DNA of 64,000 bases from Laguncularia racemosa. Taxonomy: Eukaryota; Streptophyta; Magnoliopsida; Myrtales; Combretaceae. Below, in pieces: positions 1 through 10,800 of the stretch (positions within the stretch are counted from its first letter, which is position 1; each line of letters begins with the position of its first letter). The DNA is taken from positions 201,001-265,000 of the forward strand of contig JBBMOL010000194.1 of assembly GCA_037954665.1 (NCBI GenBank), given 5' to 3'. The notes below the pieces were generated by a model, which was given only the letters and a program-made list of their open reading frames with translations, was not told the origin of the DNA and ran no database searches. The position numbers and the translations under genes are program-made.

Positions 1-1
1 C

Positions 2-574
2 ATATTTTACACTTCTTGTAGAATCAAAGGTAACCTTTGTGTACTCATCATCGATAGTGGTAGTTGCACGATTGTTATATCTGCTGCACTGGTAGACAAA
101 TTACATTTGTCTACTATTCCACATCCTAGCCCTTATAACTTGCATTGGCTGGATAATCGAGGCAGTATGTATGTTACACTAAGGGCAAAGGTACCTGCAA
201 GTGTTGAGCAGAAATATTATGATGAGATCTTGTGTGATGTAATCCCCATGCATGCATTCCATTTGCTGTGGGGTCAACCTTGGTTGTTTGATCGGCAGGT
301 GTTACATGATGGGTTTAGAAACACCTACATGTTCAATATGGGTGAGTCTCGCATAGTACTATCACCAATGACTCCATCTGAGGTACATCCGTTTCAGGAA
401 CAGATCAGAACTACTTCCACTATATTTGATAGCTAGAAGAGCAGATCAATAGAGACATCAGGGTTTAGTTCCAAAACTGATCCTCTAAATTTGAGGGCAT
501 ATCTTTCAGAAGCCCGAGGAGATGATGAGAAATTTTCCGGCACCGCCTATACCTTCAAAACTAGATTTGGCTGA
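2..574 (+). pseudogene. Retropepsin plus short tail of a K/A-type non-autonomous LTR element (5' end outside window)
   Basis: The frame is open from the window edge to a TAG at 434-436, then open again to TGA at 572-574. It shows the retropepsin active site LIIDSGSC (about 44-67), a flap-side stretch LHWLDNRGS, and the family signature GQPWLFDRQVLHDG with RNTY. Past the TAG the frame continues through the polypurine tract into the LTR, ending in a block containing NLR and ARGDD that matches the end of the longer A-element tail. There is no gag, RT or integrase before the LTR. The tail is much shorter than in other A copies. Role by family: aspartic protease cleaving Gag-Pol. The single TAG makes it doubtful that this copy is functional. 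Confidence 0.85.
512..522 (+). other. Polypurine tract before the K1 LTR
   Basis: GCCCGAGGAGA directly precedes the LTR start TGATGAG. The same tract precedes the 3' LTR in the other A elements (45300-45310, 49193-49203). It is the expected plus-strand primer site. Confidence 0.75.
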
Positions 575-1541
575 TGGTCCAAATCGCTTATATTTTTACT
601 TTATATCTTTTTATCTAATAAATATTTGAGAAATAATCTCACAGGTACAAAAATAATTCTCCATGAGATGCCAATATGTCCTACACTAGTTGATGGCCAC
701 GGGACATCTTCAGATTTACAATCAATGACCCACTGTGATTATTTCCATTCCGAAGCATTGGCTCATGAAGATTTATGATATTTTTGTACTTTGTAATTGT
801 TCTATGGACTATTTTATGTTGTAGTTTTCATTTGAGGCACTTTCATTTTTATTGTAATTTCCATTTAGGACCGACCACCTTAAAAGCGGCATACTTGTAA
901 TTTTTGTCCATTTTCTAATCCTAGGGGTAGCAAGTATAAATACTTGCTTATAGTAGGGTTTGAGGGGGCCAAAATTTTTAGAATTATTTTCACATTTTCA
1001 TGAGAGGGCTTAGGGTTTCCCTAGTTCCATTTTCTCTTATCAATTTTAATTTCCAAGAGTTGAAATTGTGGCGAGTGCAACAAAAGGGAAATTGTGAGTA
1101 ATATCAATTCCTTCTTTGTTGTGTTTCCTTTTCATCACTAGTGAGTCATATCTAGGGTTGAATTGGATGTTCTTGGTCAAATTTCGATTGCATTTGTAAT
1201 CAAATATCATGTTATAGGATTGAATGGTTTTAGCATTTGTTATCATCTTCAATTTTTGAATCATTGTTGACGTGAATTGGACATTGTTGAAGGAGGAGAA
1301 TTACGGAATTGAAACTTGTTATCTTGGTGTATTTCATGTGGATTTCACTTGTATTTATTGTTAATTGGTCAAGTTTATCATAATTGGTTTGTTGATCTCA
1401 TCTTTGAACCTTTGGATTTCATCAAACTTCCATTAGGTTTCACGCAATTTTCATTTTCCAATTGAATCGGTTCATATATGTGAGTTGAGGTTGTTTCTTT
1501 GATTCATTTGCATGTGCTTAGGCTTGGTTTTGAGCACATCA
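523..1541 (+). repeat. LTR K1 (3' LTR of the + strand K element)
   Basis: Starts TGATGAGAAATT directly after the polypurine tract and ends TGAGCACATCA. About 1.02 kb. It carries the palindromic TATA element at 930-947 and the leader block with GTGGCGAGTGCAAC near 1070-1083. The best match in the window is the inverted LTR at 2596-3595, which starts TGATGGGAAATTTTCC and has the same downstream order. The sequence right after it (from 1542) is antisense leader of another A-type element, so this + element was inserted into a minus-strand relative. Its 5' LTR lies left of the window. Confidence 0.85.
930..947 (+). promoter_or_regulatory. Palindromic TATA element, LTR K1
   Basis: GCAAGTATAAATACTTGC: perfect 8-bp arms flanking AA, with TATAAATA in the centre. 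Likely core promoter of the LTR (inference from position and TATA consensus). Confidence 0.7.
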
Positions 1542-2595
1542 ATTACTTTCACACTTTAATGACTTGTTTGAATTCAAATTTTACTACTAAAACCTTCCTT
1601 TTCTTGCCTTGATTCCACACTATAAATAACCACAATGTGCAGCAGCTCAATAAATACAAAATACACAAATCCACCGCCACACTACTCTTTTACTCAAGGT
1701 TCCACACCAATCAAACCTCCAACAACAATTGTCTATACTAGACACATCAAAACTTACGCTAAATGCACACACTCTTCACTAAATTTACAAAAACACAACT
1801 CTACACACACACCTCTTCAAGTCATGGTGCACTTTCCCCACTTCCACACAAATATCAAACCACAACTTCAACAACAAAAGCAGCTTAAATTTCAAATTTA
1901 AAATGAGCTCAATAAGTACAAGATTCCACAAATGGTAAGGAGTTATTTCAAATTCAAATAACACATAATTAAACAATCACTTAATATGTGTTTTGAAATT
2001 CAAATTACTTCTTAATTCACACCTCAATTCTAAAAATTCAAATCTGAAAATTACAATTGTGATTCCTCCAATTTCCGAAAATGCACACACTACACAATTC
2101 CACTTCACAATTGCAGCCCTTCCACAATTGGTAAGAAGTAATTTTCAAATTCAAATAACCATACATTAACTTCTTCAATCTTAATGTTTGTTTTGAAAAT
2201 CAAATAATTTCCAAATCTTCCACACAACTCAAATCTAGAAATTGCTCAATTGCATCCACTATTTCCGAAAAACAAAAAAGTAAAGTTCACACTTCTTCTT
2301 TCTATACAATTAGAGATATTTCACACTTCTGAATTTACATTCAAAAGCACTTGCTTTCCACTTCCTTCACGGTGAAATCCACAACATAGAAGCTTCAACA
2401 AGTACTCAAAATCACTCCAACAAGCAGTAAGTTCAACTTCGCCAACAAGGCAATTACGCCACTTCAAGCAATCACAATAACAATTCAATTCTACACTCAA
2501 TTTCGGAATGAAGATGTAAGAACATGAACCCTAAATTTTCGAAATTCAAAATCAAATAATCCCTTCTCACAACCACAAGCTCTAATACCAAATTA
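1542..2595 (-). other. Untranslated leader of the minus-strand K2 element (no gene)
   Basis: Lies between the K1 LTR and the PBS of K2. The stretch at 1542-1600 matches, in the same orientation, the leader of the A element at about 35885-35945. Two copies of a leader repeat occur at about 1926-2005 and 2121-2205: a TTGAAATTCAAAT-like part, an ACACATTAAGT-like part and CTTACCATTTGTGG, read on the minus strand. Short frames here are composition artefacts. Confidence 0.7.
2579..2590 (-). other. Primer binding site of K2 (initiator-Met type, one change)
   Basis: Minus strand reads TGGTATTAGAGC, one base from the plant initiator-Met PBS TGGTATCAGAGC, five bases from the LTR end at 2596. Confidence 0.75.
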
Positions 2596-3595
2596 TGATG
2601 TGCCTAAAAGGGGATTAAGCAGATGTAAATTAAACCAAGTAATAATCTCTAAAGCACTAGCACAATTCAGTTCAAGGTGAAGCAATTTTGGCATTACCTT
2701 AATTGCAATATATGGATTGAATGATGAAATACATGAAATAAATCAACACAAAGGTATAATCCTTAGTGGTAATCACACATTATACTCTAAATCCCACGTG
2801 ATTACTACTAATAATCCACAAGGACATAATCGTGATCCCCCTTTCCATAACCAATACTTTCACGGCTTAAGAAACATGCACAATGGATGAACCGAATTCA
2901 AAATGTAAGAGTAACTCAATTAAGCACAAAAATTCGAATGATTATAAAACAAATCTGACCAAGAAATATCTCAATTGTACCCTAGATATTACATACTAGA
3001 GAAGAAAAGAAATCACAACAAAATGAAATTGATATGACTCACAATTTCAAGTGTTGCACTCGCCATAATTTTAACTCTTGGGATTGAAATTGATAAGAGT
3101 CTAATGACAATTAGGAAGAACCCTAATTCCCATGTAAAGTGTATGTCTATTTTGAAAAATATGCCTCCTCAAAACCCTACTTAAGTAAGTATTTATACTT
3201 GCTCCCTTTAGGGTTAGAAAGTACACAAAATTACAACTATGCCAAGCCGGTCCTAAATGAGAATTACAAACAAAATGAAAGTGTCCCAAAAGAAAATACA
3301 ACATAAAATAGTCCATAGAACAATTACAAAGTACAAAATATTATAAATCTTCATGAACTAATGCTTCGAAGTGGAAACAATCGCAACAGGCCTTTGAATG
3401 CGAATTTGATGATGTCCCATGGCCATCAACTAATGTACGACATGTTGGCATCCTATGGAGAAATATTATTATACCTGTAAGATTATTTCTCAAATACTTA
3501 TTGGATAAAAAGAAATGAAGTAAAATATGAGCGATTTGAATCATCATCCAAATTGAGTTCTAAAAGCATATATGGTGCCGGAAAATTTCCCATCA
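2596..3595 (-). repeat. LTR K2 (5' LTR of the minus-strand K element)
   Basis: On the minus strand it starts TGATGGGAAATT (at 3595) and ends in GGCACATCA (at 2596), followed by the PBS. 1.0 kb. It has a TATA palindrome with one changed base at 3185-3202 and the GGCGAGTGCAAC leader block around 3053-3065. With K1 it forms a large inverted repeat separated by about 1.05 kb. Confidence 0.85.
3185..3202 (-). promoter_or_regulatory. Palindromic TATA element, LTR K2 (one mismatch)
   Basis: Plus strand GTAAGTATTTATACTTGC; the minus strand contains TATAAATA inside an inverted repeat with one broken pair. Confidence 0.65.
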
Positions 3596-4840
3596 ATGAA
3601 TCTAAGGTGAATCATTCCAATTATCATTACTTCATATAAATGTATTGAACTCCAATCTTAAAACTAGGAAAAATATCTATCAACATATAATGGTCAATAG
3701 AGATAAATGTCTAACAACTATCTTCCACATTCTTAAATCATCATTCTAACATTCTATTAAAGAAATTCTCATCGAATTTCACATTATGTCTCATCAATAT
3801 AATGGTGATGCTCTCTTCCATATTCATCCTAATAATAACCTACTAAGTTCCCATTCTCGTTGTAATCAATATTTTCATCATATTTAGCTATAGTTGAAAA
3901 CTACGTGGATTGAGCTTAAGCCCAGTACGTGAGTACTCTTAAACATATGCATGTCACACAAACGACAATATCAACACACATAAATGCAATAGTAATACAC
4001 ATCAAATCATCATATTATTTATATTCACTTAATCCACATTCAACACAAGGGTACTTATGACCCCGTTACACATATAATATTTACATAACATAATCCTAAA
4101 TTGGGAACTACCTCTGTAGGTCCCTTCTAAGTCTAATTAACCCTAGATCATTTGATACATGACTCTATTAGGGACAATGGGACATATCAATTGTCGGGGT
4201 GCCCCTTAGGGTTCTGCCACTACAAACCCCTAAGCCAAGCCAAGCATAAGCAACTTACTCATTTTGGTCAAGTAACATTTAAATTAATTAAACAAACTAT
4301 GTTATCAAACACAATCAACAAACAAGATAAACACATGCCTAGAAAAATGTTCTTGTAATTATCTCTTATGCCTTTAGGAAAAAGATATAAACCTGTTAAG
4401 CATAAACAGACTAAATTCAATTATATCCTATAATTTAATCTAGGTCTTCTAATTGGTTAATTCCATACTCTAATTACAAAATTCCCTTCCCCTAATTTTT
4501 TGTTAAACATAATTTGTAATTTCGAATTATAATATATTGAAATATAATCAAATGGAAAGTGTTCTTAGATAATACAATCTTGTAAGAGGATGTGTAAAGG
4601 AACACGAATGAGAATGAGAACATGGCCGTGCTAATGGTTGTGTATCTTTTTGTGTAATTTTTAATTTTAGCATGCCCAAGTATACAGTCGTATGCTTAGT
4701 CGTATAACTTTTTGTGAATTTTTATAATTTGACACACCTAAGTATATGAGTGTGTCCTTTATCCGTGTACCTTTCTATACACATTCGTATTTCTATATAG
4801 GTAGGTACATGGGTATCTAACTTACCATATACAACACTAT
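3596..4840 (-). other. Non-coding stretch, probably the distal part of M's 3' LTR
   Basis: No convincing coding frame. The target duplication of G (ACTAT at 4836-4840 and 10796-10800) shows that this DNA was continuous with 10801 onward, which leads directly into the polypurine tract and pol of the Tekay-like element M. By position it is therefore probably the rest of M's left (3') LTR. Its left end was not found. The stretch near 4620-4840 is rich in short GTGTA/GTCGTA motifs. Confidence 0.4.
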
Positions 4841-5932
4841 TGATATGCACTTATCGATCGTATCAAATTTTAAATTTATAAACCTAATTAATTGTACAAT
4901 TTGAGCTAGGCAAGTGTACCTATCTAATGTAGCATAGATTTTAGGGTGTCATCCATAGGAATCTTGAAAACAAGTACTAGTATTACCATTTTTCTACTAT
5001 TTAACCTAAATCTTGAAGTAAGATTTATAGTTCAAATACTAAACAACTAATTTAGTAACCCCAAGATCAATTATATATGCTTTCAAAAGATGAATTCAAT
5101 CACAAAACATATCCCTCATCTTGATTCACCCTAAAGCTTAAAATTCTTATGAAAATGGATTGATTATAAAATTATTTATGCTTTACACGATAGGATCTCA
5201 TCAACTAAATCATTTACTTCTTTGAGTTAATTAATTCCTAATCATACATGAGATAGTAGAGACCTCTCCCTCATTAACATCACATAAGAATGCATGAAGT
5301 TCATGATCTTTATAACAAGAATTAAATTCCTATAATAGAAAATCAAAATTTCTCTATCTCTAGGTGAAACATGCAATTTCTCTATTCGTAAAGATAAATC
5401 TTATTAGATGTGACATCTTTTTATCTAATAAAAATCAAATATGCAATTAATTCGTGCACAAATTAGTCATGTTCTCTCTCCTAGGGTTTGGAAAAACTAA
5501 TCTAAAACTCTAACTAACTCTCTAGAAACTAAACTCAAACTCTTCTAAAACGAAATCAAGGCACTATTTATAGCTTTGTAGTGATTGCAGGTTAGCATGG
5601 TCTGCTACATGGTCGTGCTCAAGGTGGGGCTAAAAAAAAAAACTTTTGTTTTCCCTTTTGATGCTTGTTGTGCTCATCCTTACCATTCAGCATGGCCATG
5701 CTAAAGGCGGAGCTGAAGGAAAAATTTTTCCTTTTGCAAAATTGATCCAAACTTGTTTAATTTGCATTGATTTCTCTTTTATCATCATGAAATATTCCAA
5801 ATGAGCTCTTTAAACCCTAAAATGACTATTTTTTTCATAAAATAAATATCCCATTCTTCAACAAATCACAAGAAATATGTAATAAATATGTCCAATTAAG
5901 TACAAACAACAAGGGTCTTTTAACATTTATCA
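4841..5932 (-). repeat. Left (3') LTR of G
   Basis: 1092 bp, TGATATG...TTTATCA. It holds the Athila-type conserved block GGCAAGTGTACCTA near 4910-4925, a minus-strand TATAAATAG (plus CTATTTATAG at about 5571-5580), and GGC/CATG-rich short palindromes at 5590-5720, including AGCATGGCCATGCT. It ends next to the motif CTTCCCCATACTTAA. Confidence 0.8.
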
Positions 5933-7665
5933 AACTTCCCCATACTTAACCATTTGCTTGTGCTCAAGCAAACAAAATAAAGACAAAAGAATCTATCATA
6001 AATTATACTCATTAGAAAATATCAAATCAAGCATAACATTCTTTGATTCAATCAATCCAAAGTAACTCATTAGTGCCTATTGCTCAAACCTACCATATTT
6101 GTACTTGTACTTAGCATACCATAGTCAAATTTTTAAGACTAATCCAAGTAAGTCAAACTATTAATCTCACCATTTAACAACCTCTTCTAAAGTCACAAAG
6201 GAAAGACAAATTCAAACAAAGCAAAAGCAACATGGTCACATCTTACCACATACTAGCAAGCATATAAACCATTCAAACACCTCTCTAAGCACGACAATGT
6301 AAAGTGAAAGTACATAGCATCCATCATTCCCTTGGATTTTTTCCCTCTTTTAAATCTCTTCAAATGTTTTAATTTTCGCCTTGAGAGGGGGAGGTTATTG
6401 CCTTCATCTTTTCTTTTCCTCTAGATATGTTTTAGCCCGCTTCTTTTTTACTTAACTTTTCTTGTTTATATATATATGCTTGCTTAGTCAATACTGGTGG
6501 TTAGAACTTCACTCTTTTAAGGGACCAAAGCCCGCCCGTATTGACCTAGCCTACTCTTTTGTTTGTTTGTTTGTTGTTGTTGTTTTTTTTTTTTTTTGAG
6601 AGATTGTTTGAGAAGAATCACCGAGTGAGAGATTTCATATGTCTCTTTCACAAAAGATTAGAAAAGCTCTTAAAGTGGTTGAAAAGTCAATATACCACTA
6701 ACAAGCTTAGAAACACAACCATTTAACTTTACACTAGGGACTTTAACCTCTTTCATAACTCTAAATTCAATTATCAAATGACAAGGAAATTTATCTTGCT
6801 TAGACTTTATCCTAAAACTTTGAATAAGTATACCAAGTTCAAAATAGGTGAGTAAGGCACACAAAATCACTATTCTTCATCTTTTGAATGTTAGCCTTAC
6901 AACATTATGAGTATAATTTCAAGATTCTAAACTTCCAAACTCATCAACTTTAAAGACTCATTTGCAAACTCATAAATGGTGGAATTTTGATTTACAAGTG
7001 TATTATATGCATCATTAAGCTCAAATAAGAACTAAATATTTTCTTTCTCTCTAGAACATCCCTTCCCCACACTTAAATGAGACAGTATCTGTAATGTCGT
7101 CCCAATCAAGCACAAGTAAGGAAAAGGGGCAAGAAAGAATTGTAAGAAAAAGGACACTAATAACTTCTGGATTTATGTAGAGATGGCAATAGGAATTTTC
7201 TTAAACTAGTACAAGAAAGGAGAAATTGGAATTACAAAGATTAACAGCAACATTAGAATGGTTGTGAACTTAACCAAAATAGAAGTTCTAACCTATAGAC
7301 AAAGAAAGAAAAAAAAGTAAAAATAAAATAAATAAAGCAAAAAAGAAATTAGCCTATCCCAAGTCCAACAAATAAGTCTACAAAATTCTAACAAAGATAA
7401 AAATCTTCCCTTATGTTGGGAGCTCAAAAGTACAAACCAAAATATTGAAGTAAATAGTAAGGAAATTAAGATCAAGCATTCCCATCATCTTTTTTTTTTT
7501 TTTTTGTCTTTTTTTAGTCGGGGCTAGCAAAGATCAACCCGCCTCACTACCCAACCATGCTCGATGCTGGGATGGAAAAATAATACCTGTCAATTGGTCT
7601 CCTGCCTTGCTACATGAGTAGGAAAGAGGGATCGTGTTGGGAAAAGAATGCACCCTAAGCATTAG
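5933..7665 (-). other. 3' non-coding part of G with two polypurine-type motifs
   Basis: On the minus strand, GTATGGGGAAGTT directly abuts the LTR at 5933-5945, preceded by GCTTGAGCACAAGCAA. A second motif of the same kind, AAGTGTGGGGAAGGG, lies at about 7061-7076. Such doubled motifs are typical of Athila/Tat 3' regions. Homopolymer T runs at about 6580-6596 and 7492-7505 and a GTTT/GTT microsatellite at 6560-6582. No gene seen. Confidence 0.6.
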
Positions 7666-9095
7666 TGATCGTTGCCAATCGTAGTTTTAATATTTATAAT
7701 TCTTGTTCTTAATCTTACTACGAAGCAATAGGCAAGCGCACCTATCGTAGCGTAATATAGCGAGTAAGCACAAGGTCGTCCCTTAGAGATACACCAACTA
7801 CTAGTACTAACTTCGTTCCTATTATCTAACCGACGCTTAAATATGTTGGTTGAAACTTAATTACTCTAATCTTAAAACTAATAACTCACTAACAACAATG
7901 GTTCTGAAGATTTATCAATTGGCAAAAGCAACCTAGATCTTATTCTACTCCTTCTCTATCATGTAATTCATTAGATTTATGAAGATTGGCGTAGTTGACT
8001 TCTTATACTGTCGAATTCCCTAATCAAGTTAACTACTTTCTCAAGTATATTAACCTATCTAATCCTAGGTTTATCAAATAGGATCTCTCCTTAATTAGTA
8101 GCAACCTAGAATTGCATAAAGCACATGAATTCGCATCAAAATAATCGATGTAAACAGAAGACTCTTGTTTCCTACCTCTAGAAGAACAATCAAATCTCAT
8201 TAATTGCATTAAATCTAATCATAAAAGCAATTTCTCAATTAACTAATATGATATCATGCATAAATTCATATTCCGGATCTATGAATCTAAGAAACAATTG
8301 AAGAGCATGCAATTAATCATAAGAAAGTCAACAACTTCGCATTAAAAACTGAATCTTTATCACATGACAGAGAAGTTTCGAACAAAATCAAGATTTTGAG
8401 TCTACTCCTCCATAATTTGAACAAAAGAAACAAAATTACGAGAAGAATAAATAAAATTCATAATCACAACCCTTAAAGATAGAGTCTTCTTCTTCGTGGG
8501 TCTTCAATCTCCTTTTGAATTGACGGAATCTTCTTTCCCCTGCTATTATGTGTGTCCGAGCAAGTGCAAAATTCGTAACCTCCTTTCTAGGGCAACTAAC
8601 GGTCTATTTATACATGTACCCGGGTTGGATACATACACGAGTGGATACACAAGTAATGTATCTTGTTTGTATATCTCATGCTTTCTTCCAAGTGTCCTTA
8701 TATGAATATACACGAGCAAGTACATGGGAGTGTACATTGGTTGTGTATTTGAAACATCGTTGCATAGTAGCAAAACTTAGATACACAAGCAAAGTACATG
8801 GGCGTTTACTTTCCAGACATCCACTTCAGTATACACAAGCAAAGTACATGGGCGTGTATCACACTCGTGTACTTTCCAAACATCCACTTCAGTATACACA
8901 AGCAAAGTACATGGGCGTGTATCTCACTCGTGTACTTTCTAGACATCCACTTCAGTATACACAAGCAAAGTACATGGGCGTGTATCTCATTCGTGTACTT
9001 TCCATTAAGCATCATTTTCTTCAACAAATCATCTAAAAATTCAACAATAAAGCACAATTTCATTACTCTAGATAAGGGTATTTTGCGACTTATCA
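7666..9095 (-). mobile_element. Solo LTR E1 (Athila-like)
   Basis: Starts TGATCGTTGCC, ends GCGACTTATCA, 1430 bp, with an exact target duplication ATTAG (7661-7665, 9096-9100) and no internal domain, so it is a solo LTR left by LTR-LTR recombination. It shares its start and the block GGCAAGCGCACCTATCG with the Athila LTRs at 28935 and 39147. Orientation is inferred from the minus-strand TATA (plus CTATTTATAC near 8605). A second copy lies at 57383-58818. Confidence 0.9.
8781..9004. repeat. 63-bp minisatellite in the E1 LTR
   Basis: The unit beginning ATACACAAGCAAAGTACATG starts at 8781, 8831, 8894 and 8957. The last three are 63 bp apart; the first unit is short by about 13 bp. Each unit contains TACATGGGCGTGTA and CACTCGTGTAC. 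It lies upstream of the minus-strand TATA, in the expected U3. The E2 LTR has only about two units. Confidence 0.9.
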
Positions 9096-9644
9096 ATTAG
9101 CCTATCCTTCTACTTGGCTATGCTCGAGGCCAAGTAGACACCAGATCATAAATGTTTTCTTTTCACAGTCTCAAATTCCACTAAATGATTACTAATGTTT
9201 CAAATTACTCAATTTGTAGTAGAAAAATATTAAGTTTCCATCATTAATCTAATACATAATATGCACAAAACTCTTGGAAATTAGATGAAAACTTACCTCA
9301 CTCTTTTTTAAAGATTAAAGCATACCAAAATGTGCTTCTCCCCACACTTAGGATTGAACTCACATTGTCTCATGATTACGCAAAAAAATTCAATAACCTG
9401 CAATTTTGACATAAAAATGGACTTAGGATAGCGAAAAACAAGGAAAAATAAAAGGAACTCAACTCACCAAAGTTAGACATGGGTTACCTCCAACTAAGCA
9501 CACTTTTTTTAATGTCATTGGCTTAATGTCCTGCAAATTCCTTATCTCACAAAGCTGGTGATTGGAGTTTAAACTCCTCTTGATTTTCATGCTCCATTTT
9601 GCCGCCTAAATACAATTTCAATCTCTTCTTGAAATGTTTTAGGA
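9096..9644 (-). other. Internal non-coding part of G
   Basis: Resumes G after the solo LTR. A third polypurine-type motif is present on the minus strand near 9333-9350 (plus TTCTCCCCACACTTAGG). No gene recognised. Confidence 0.5.
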
Positions 9645-10110
9645 TTACAAATGTGAGAAACATGATACTTTTGATATTAGAAATCTTCTAAGCAACGGTA
9701 ACTTTGAATTTTCTACTAGAAAACCATACTGTAAATAATCTAGAAATTGTTTTAATTTCAAAACCGGTGGGTCTCCAATGAAATTTTTAAGTCTTGCTTC
9801 ACTTCCCTTCTTCAAATTCTTCAAAATTACCTTAAGGAGTAATTTCCTTAGTTGAATCAAGCTATGATAACAATGATTCAACCTTCAAATTTATCACATC
9901 CCTTCTTTCTCCATTAACTAAGCTCAATTCTAATTCATCCTTGCATAGTATCTCTTCAAAGTGCTCATCTATCGAAGAATCAACAACATTAATGGCATAA
10001 CATGAATCATCTACACTCATTAGATACTTCAAAGTCAAAGCAATTTCACCATCAATTCTTCATCTCCTACCCTTAAAGTAAACTTGCCTTCCTCTACATC
10101 AATCAATGCC
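9645..10110 (-). pseudogene. Athila/Tat-type protease end and pre-RT linker fragment of G
   Basis: Read on the minus strand. Near 10080-10110 the frame gives MALIDVEEGKFTLRVGDEE, the usual end of the Athila/Tat protease. It continues with a stretch containing YAINVVDSSIDEHFEEIL. At 9645-9881 is the pre-RT linker DPPVLKLKQFLDYLQYGFL, matching the family's PP-LELK-LP-HL-YA-LGE pattern. Frame changes and stops break it. RT, RNase H and integrase are absent. This fragment is the best evidence for G's lineage and strand. Confidence 0.7.
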
Positions 10111-10344
10111 ATAGTTTTTGCAAGAAGGCAAAAACATTTCATTAATAAAAAAGAAATTTAATTCACATGGTTTAAGGTTTCACAAAGTGTAAGGCACGAG
10201 AAATTTACTCCTCTATGGAGTTTACAATAAGCACATAAGATCTAGAGAAGATAAAGGAAATTATGATGTAGAGATAAAACCTTTGTAGTTGATGTCTTGT
10301 GATCTCCAATGATGTACAAGCGATTTCTCTATTGAAGTTCTTCA

Positions 10345-10795
10345 TGTTCTCTCTCTGAGGGTTTGGAAAAATTGATCTAAAACTTTTACTAATTCTCTAA
10401 AAACTATACTCAAACTCTTCTGATACGAAATCAAGGTGCTATGTATAGCTTTCTAGAGATTTCAAGTCAATATGGTCCACTGCATTGCCGTGCTTAGGGT
10501 GGGGCGGGGTTGAAAAATAGAACTTTTTTTTTCACCTTTGATGCTTTTTGTGCTCATCCCTTCCATTTAGCATGGCCATGCAAAAGGCGGGGTTAGAAAT
10601 TGCAAAATTGATCCATACTTGTTTAGTTTGTATTAATTTATCTTTGATCATCATGAAATATTACAAATAAGCTCTTTAAGCCCTGAAATGAATTTCTTCA
10701 CAAAATAAGTATCCTATTTTTCAACAAATCGCAAGAAATACATAACAAAATTGCCCAAATAAGTACAAATAATAAGGGTCTTTTAATACTTATCA
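10345..10795 (-). repeat. Right (5') LTR of G, inner end lost
   Basis: Aligns with 5467-5932 of the left LTR, from CATGTTCTCTCTC through to the end. The segment corresponding to 4841-5466 of the left LTR, and the PBS, are missing. The 235 bases before it (10111-10344) have no counterpart that I could match. Confidence 0.7.
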
Positions 10796-10800
10796 ACTAT

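Larger units (their letters stand above)
4841..10795 (-). mobile_element. Element G, decayed Athila/Tat-type Ty3/gypsy element
   Basis: LTR ends are TGATATGCAC (4841) and CTTATCA (10795), with an exact target duplication ACTAT on both sides. Orientation comes from the polypurine-type motif next to the left LTR and from minus-strand protease/pol fragments at 9645-10110. A solo LTR (7666-9095) sits inside. Net length is about 4.5 kb, so most of gag, RT and integrase is gone. The PBS and the inner end of the right LTR are also lost. M's LTR is the target. Confidence 0.8.

Noticed and set aside
1635..1901. 88-codon + frame rich in T, H and P
   Set aside because: Lies antisense in the AC-rich leader of the K2 element; no conserved equivalent frame in the other leaders.
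4152..4358. 68-codon + frame in the unassigned stretch 3596-4840
   Set aside because: No recognisable motif, no conserved copy in the window, typical chance length for AT-rich sequence.
8781..9004. Possible CRISPR-like array
   Set aside because: Units are contiguous 63-bp repeats with no spacers, inside a plant LTR.
8548..9036. 162-codon + frame with repeated YTQAKYMGVY, and overlapping frames on both strands
   Set aside because: It is a translation of the 63-bp minisatellite of LTR E1; all frames through it stay open because 63 is a multiple of three.
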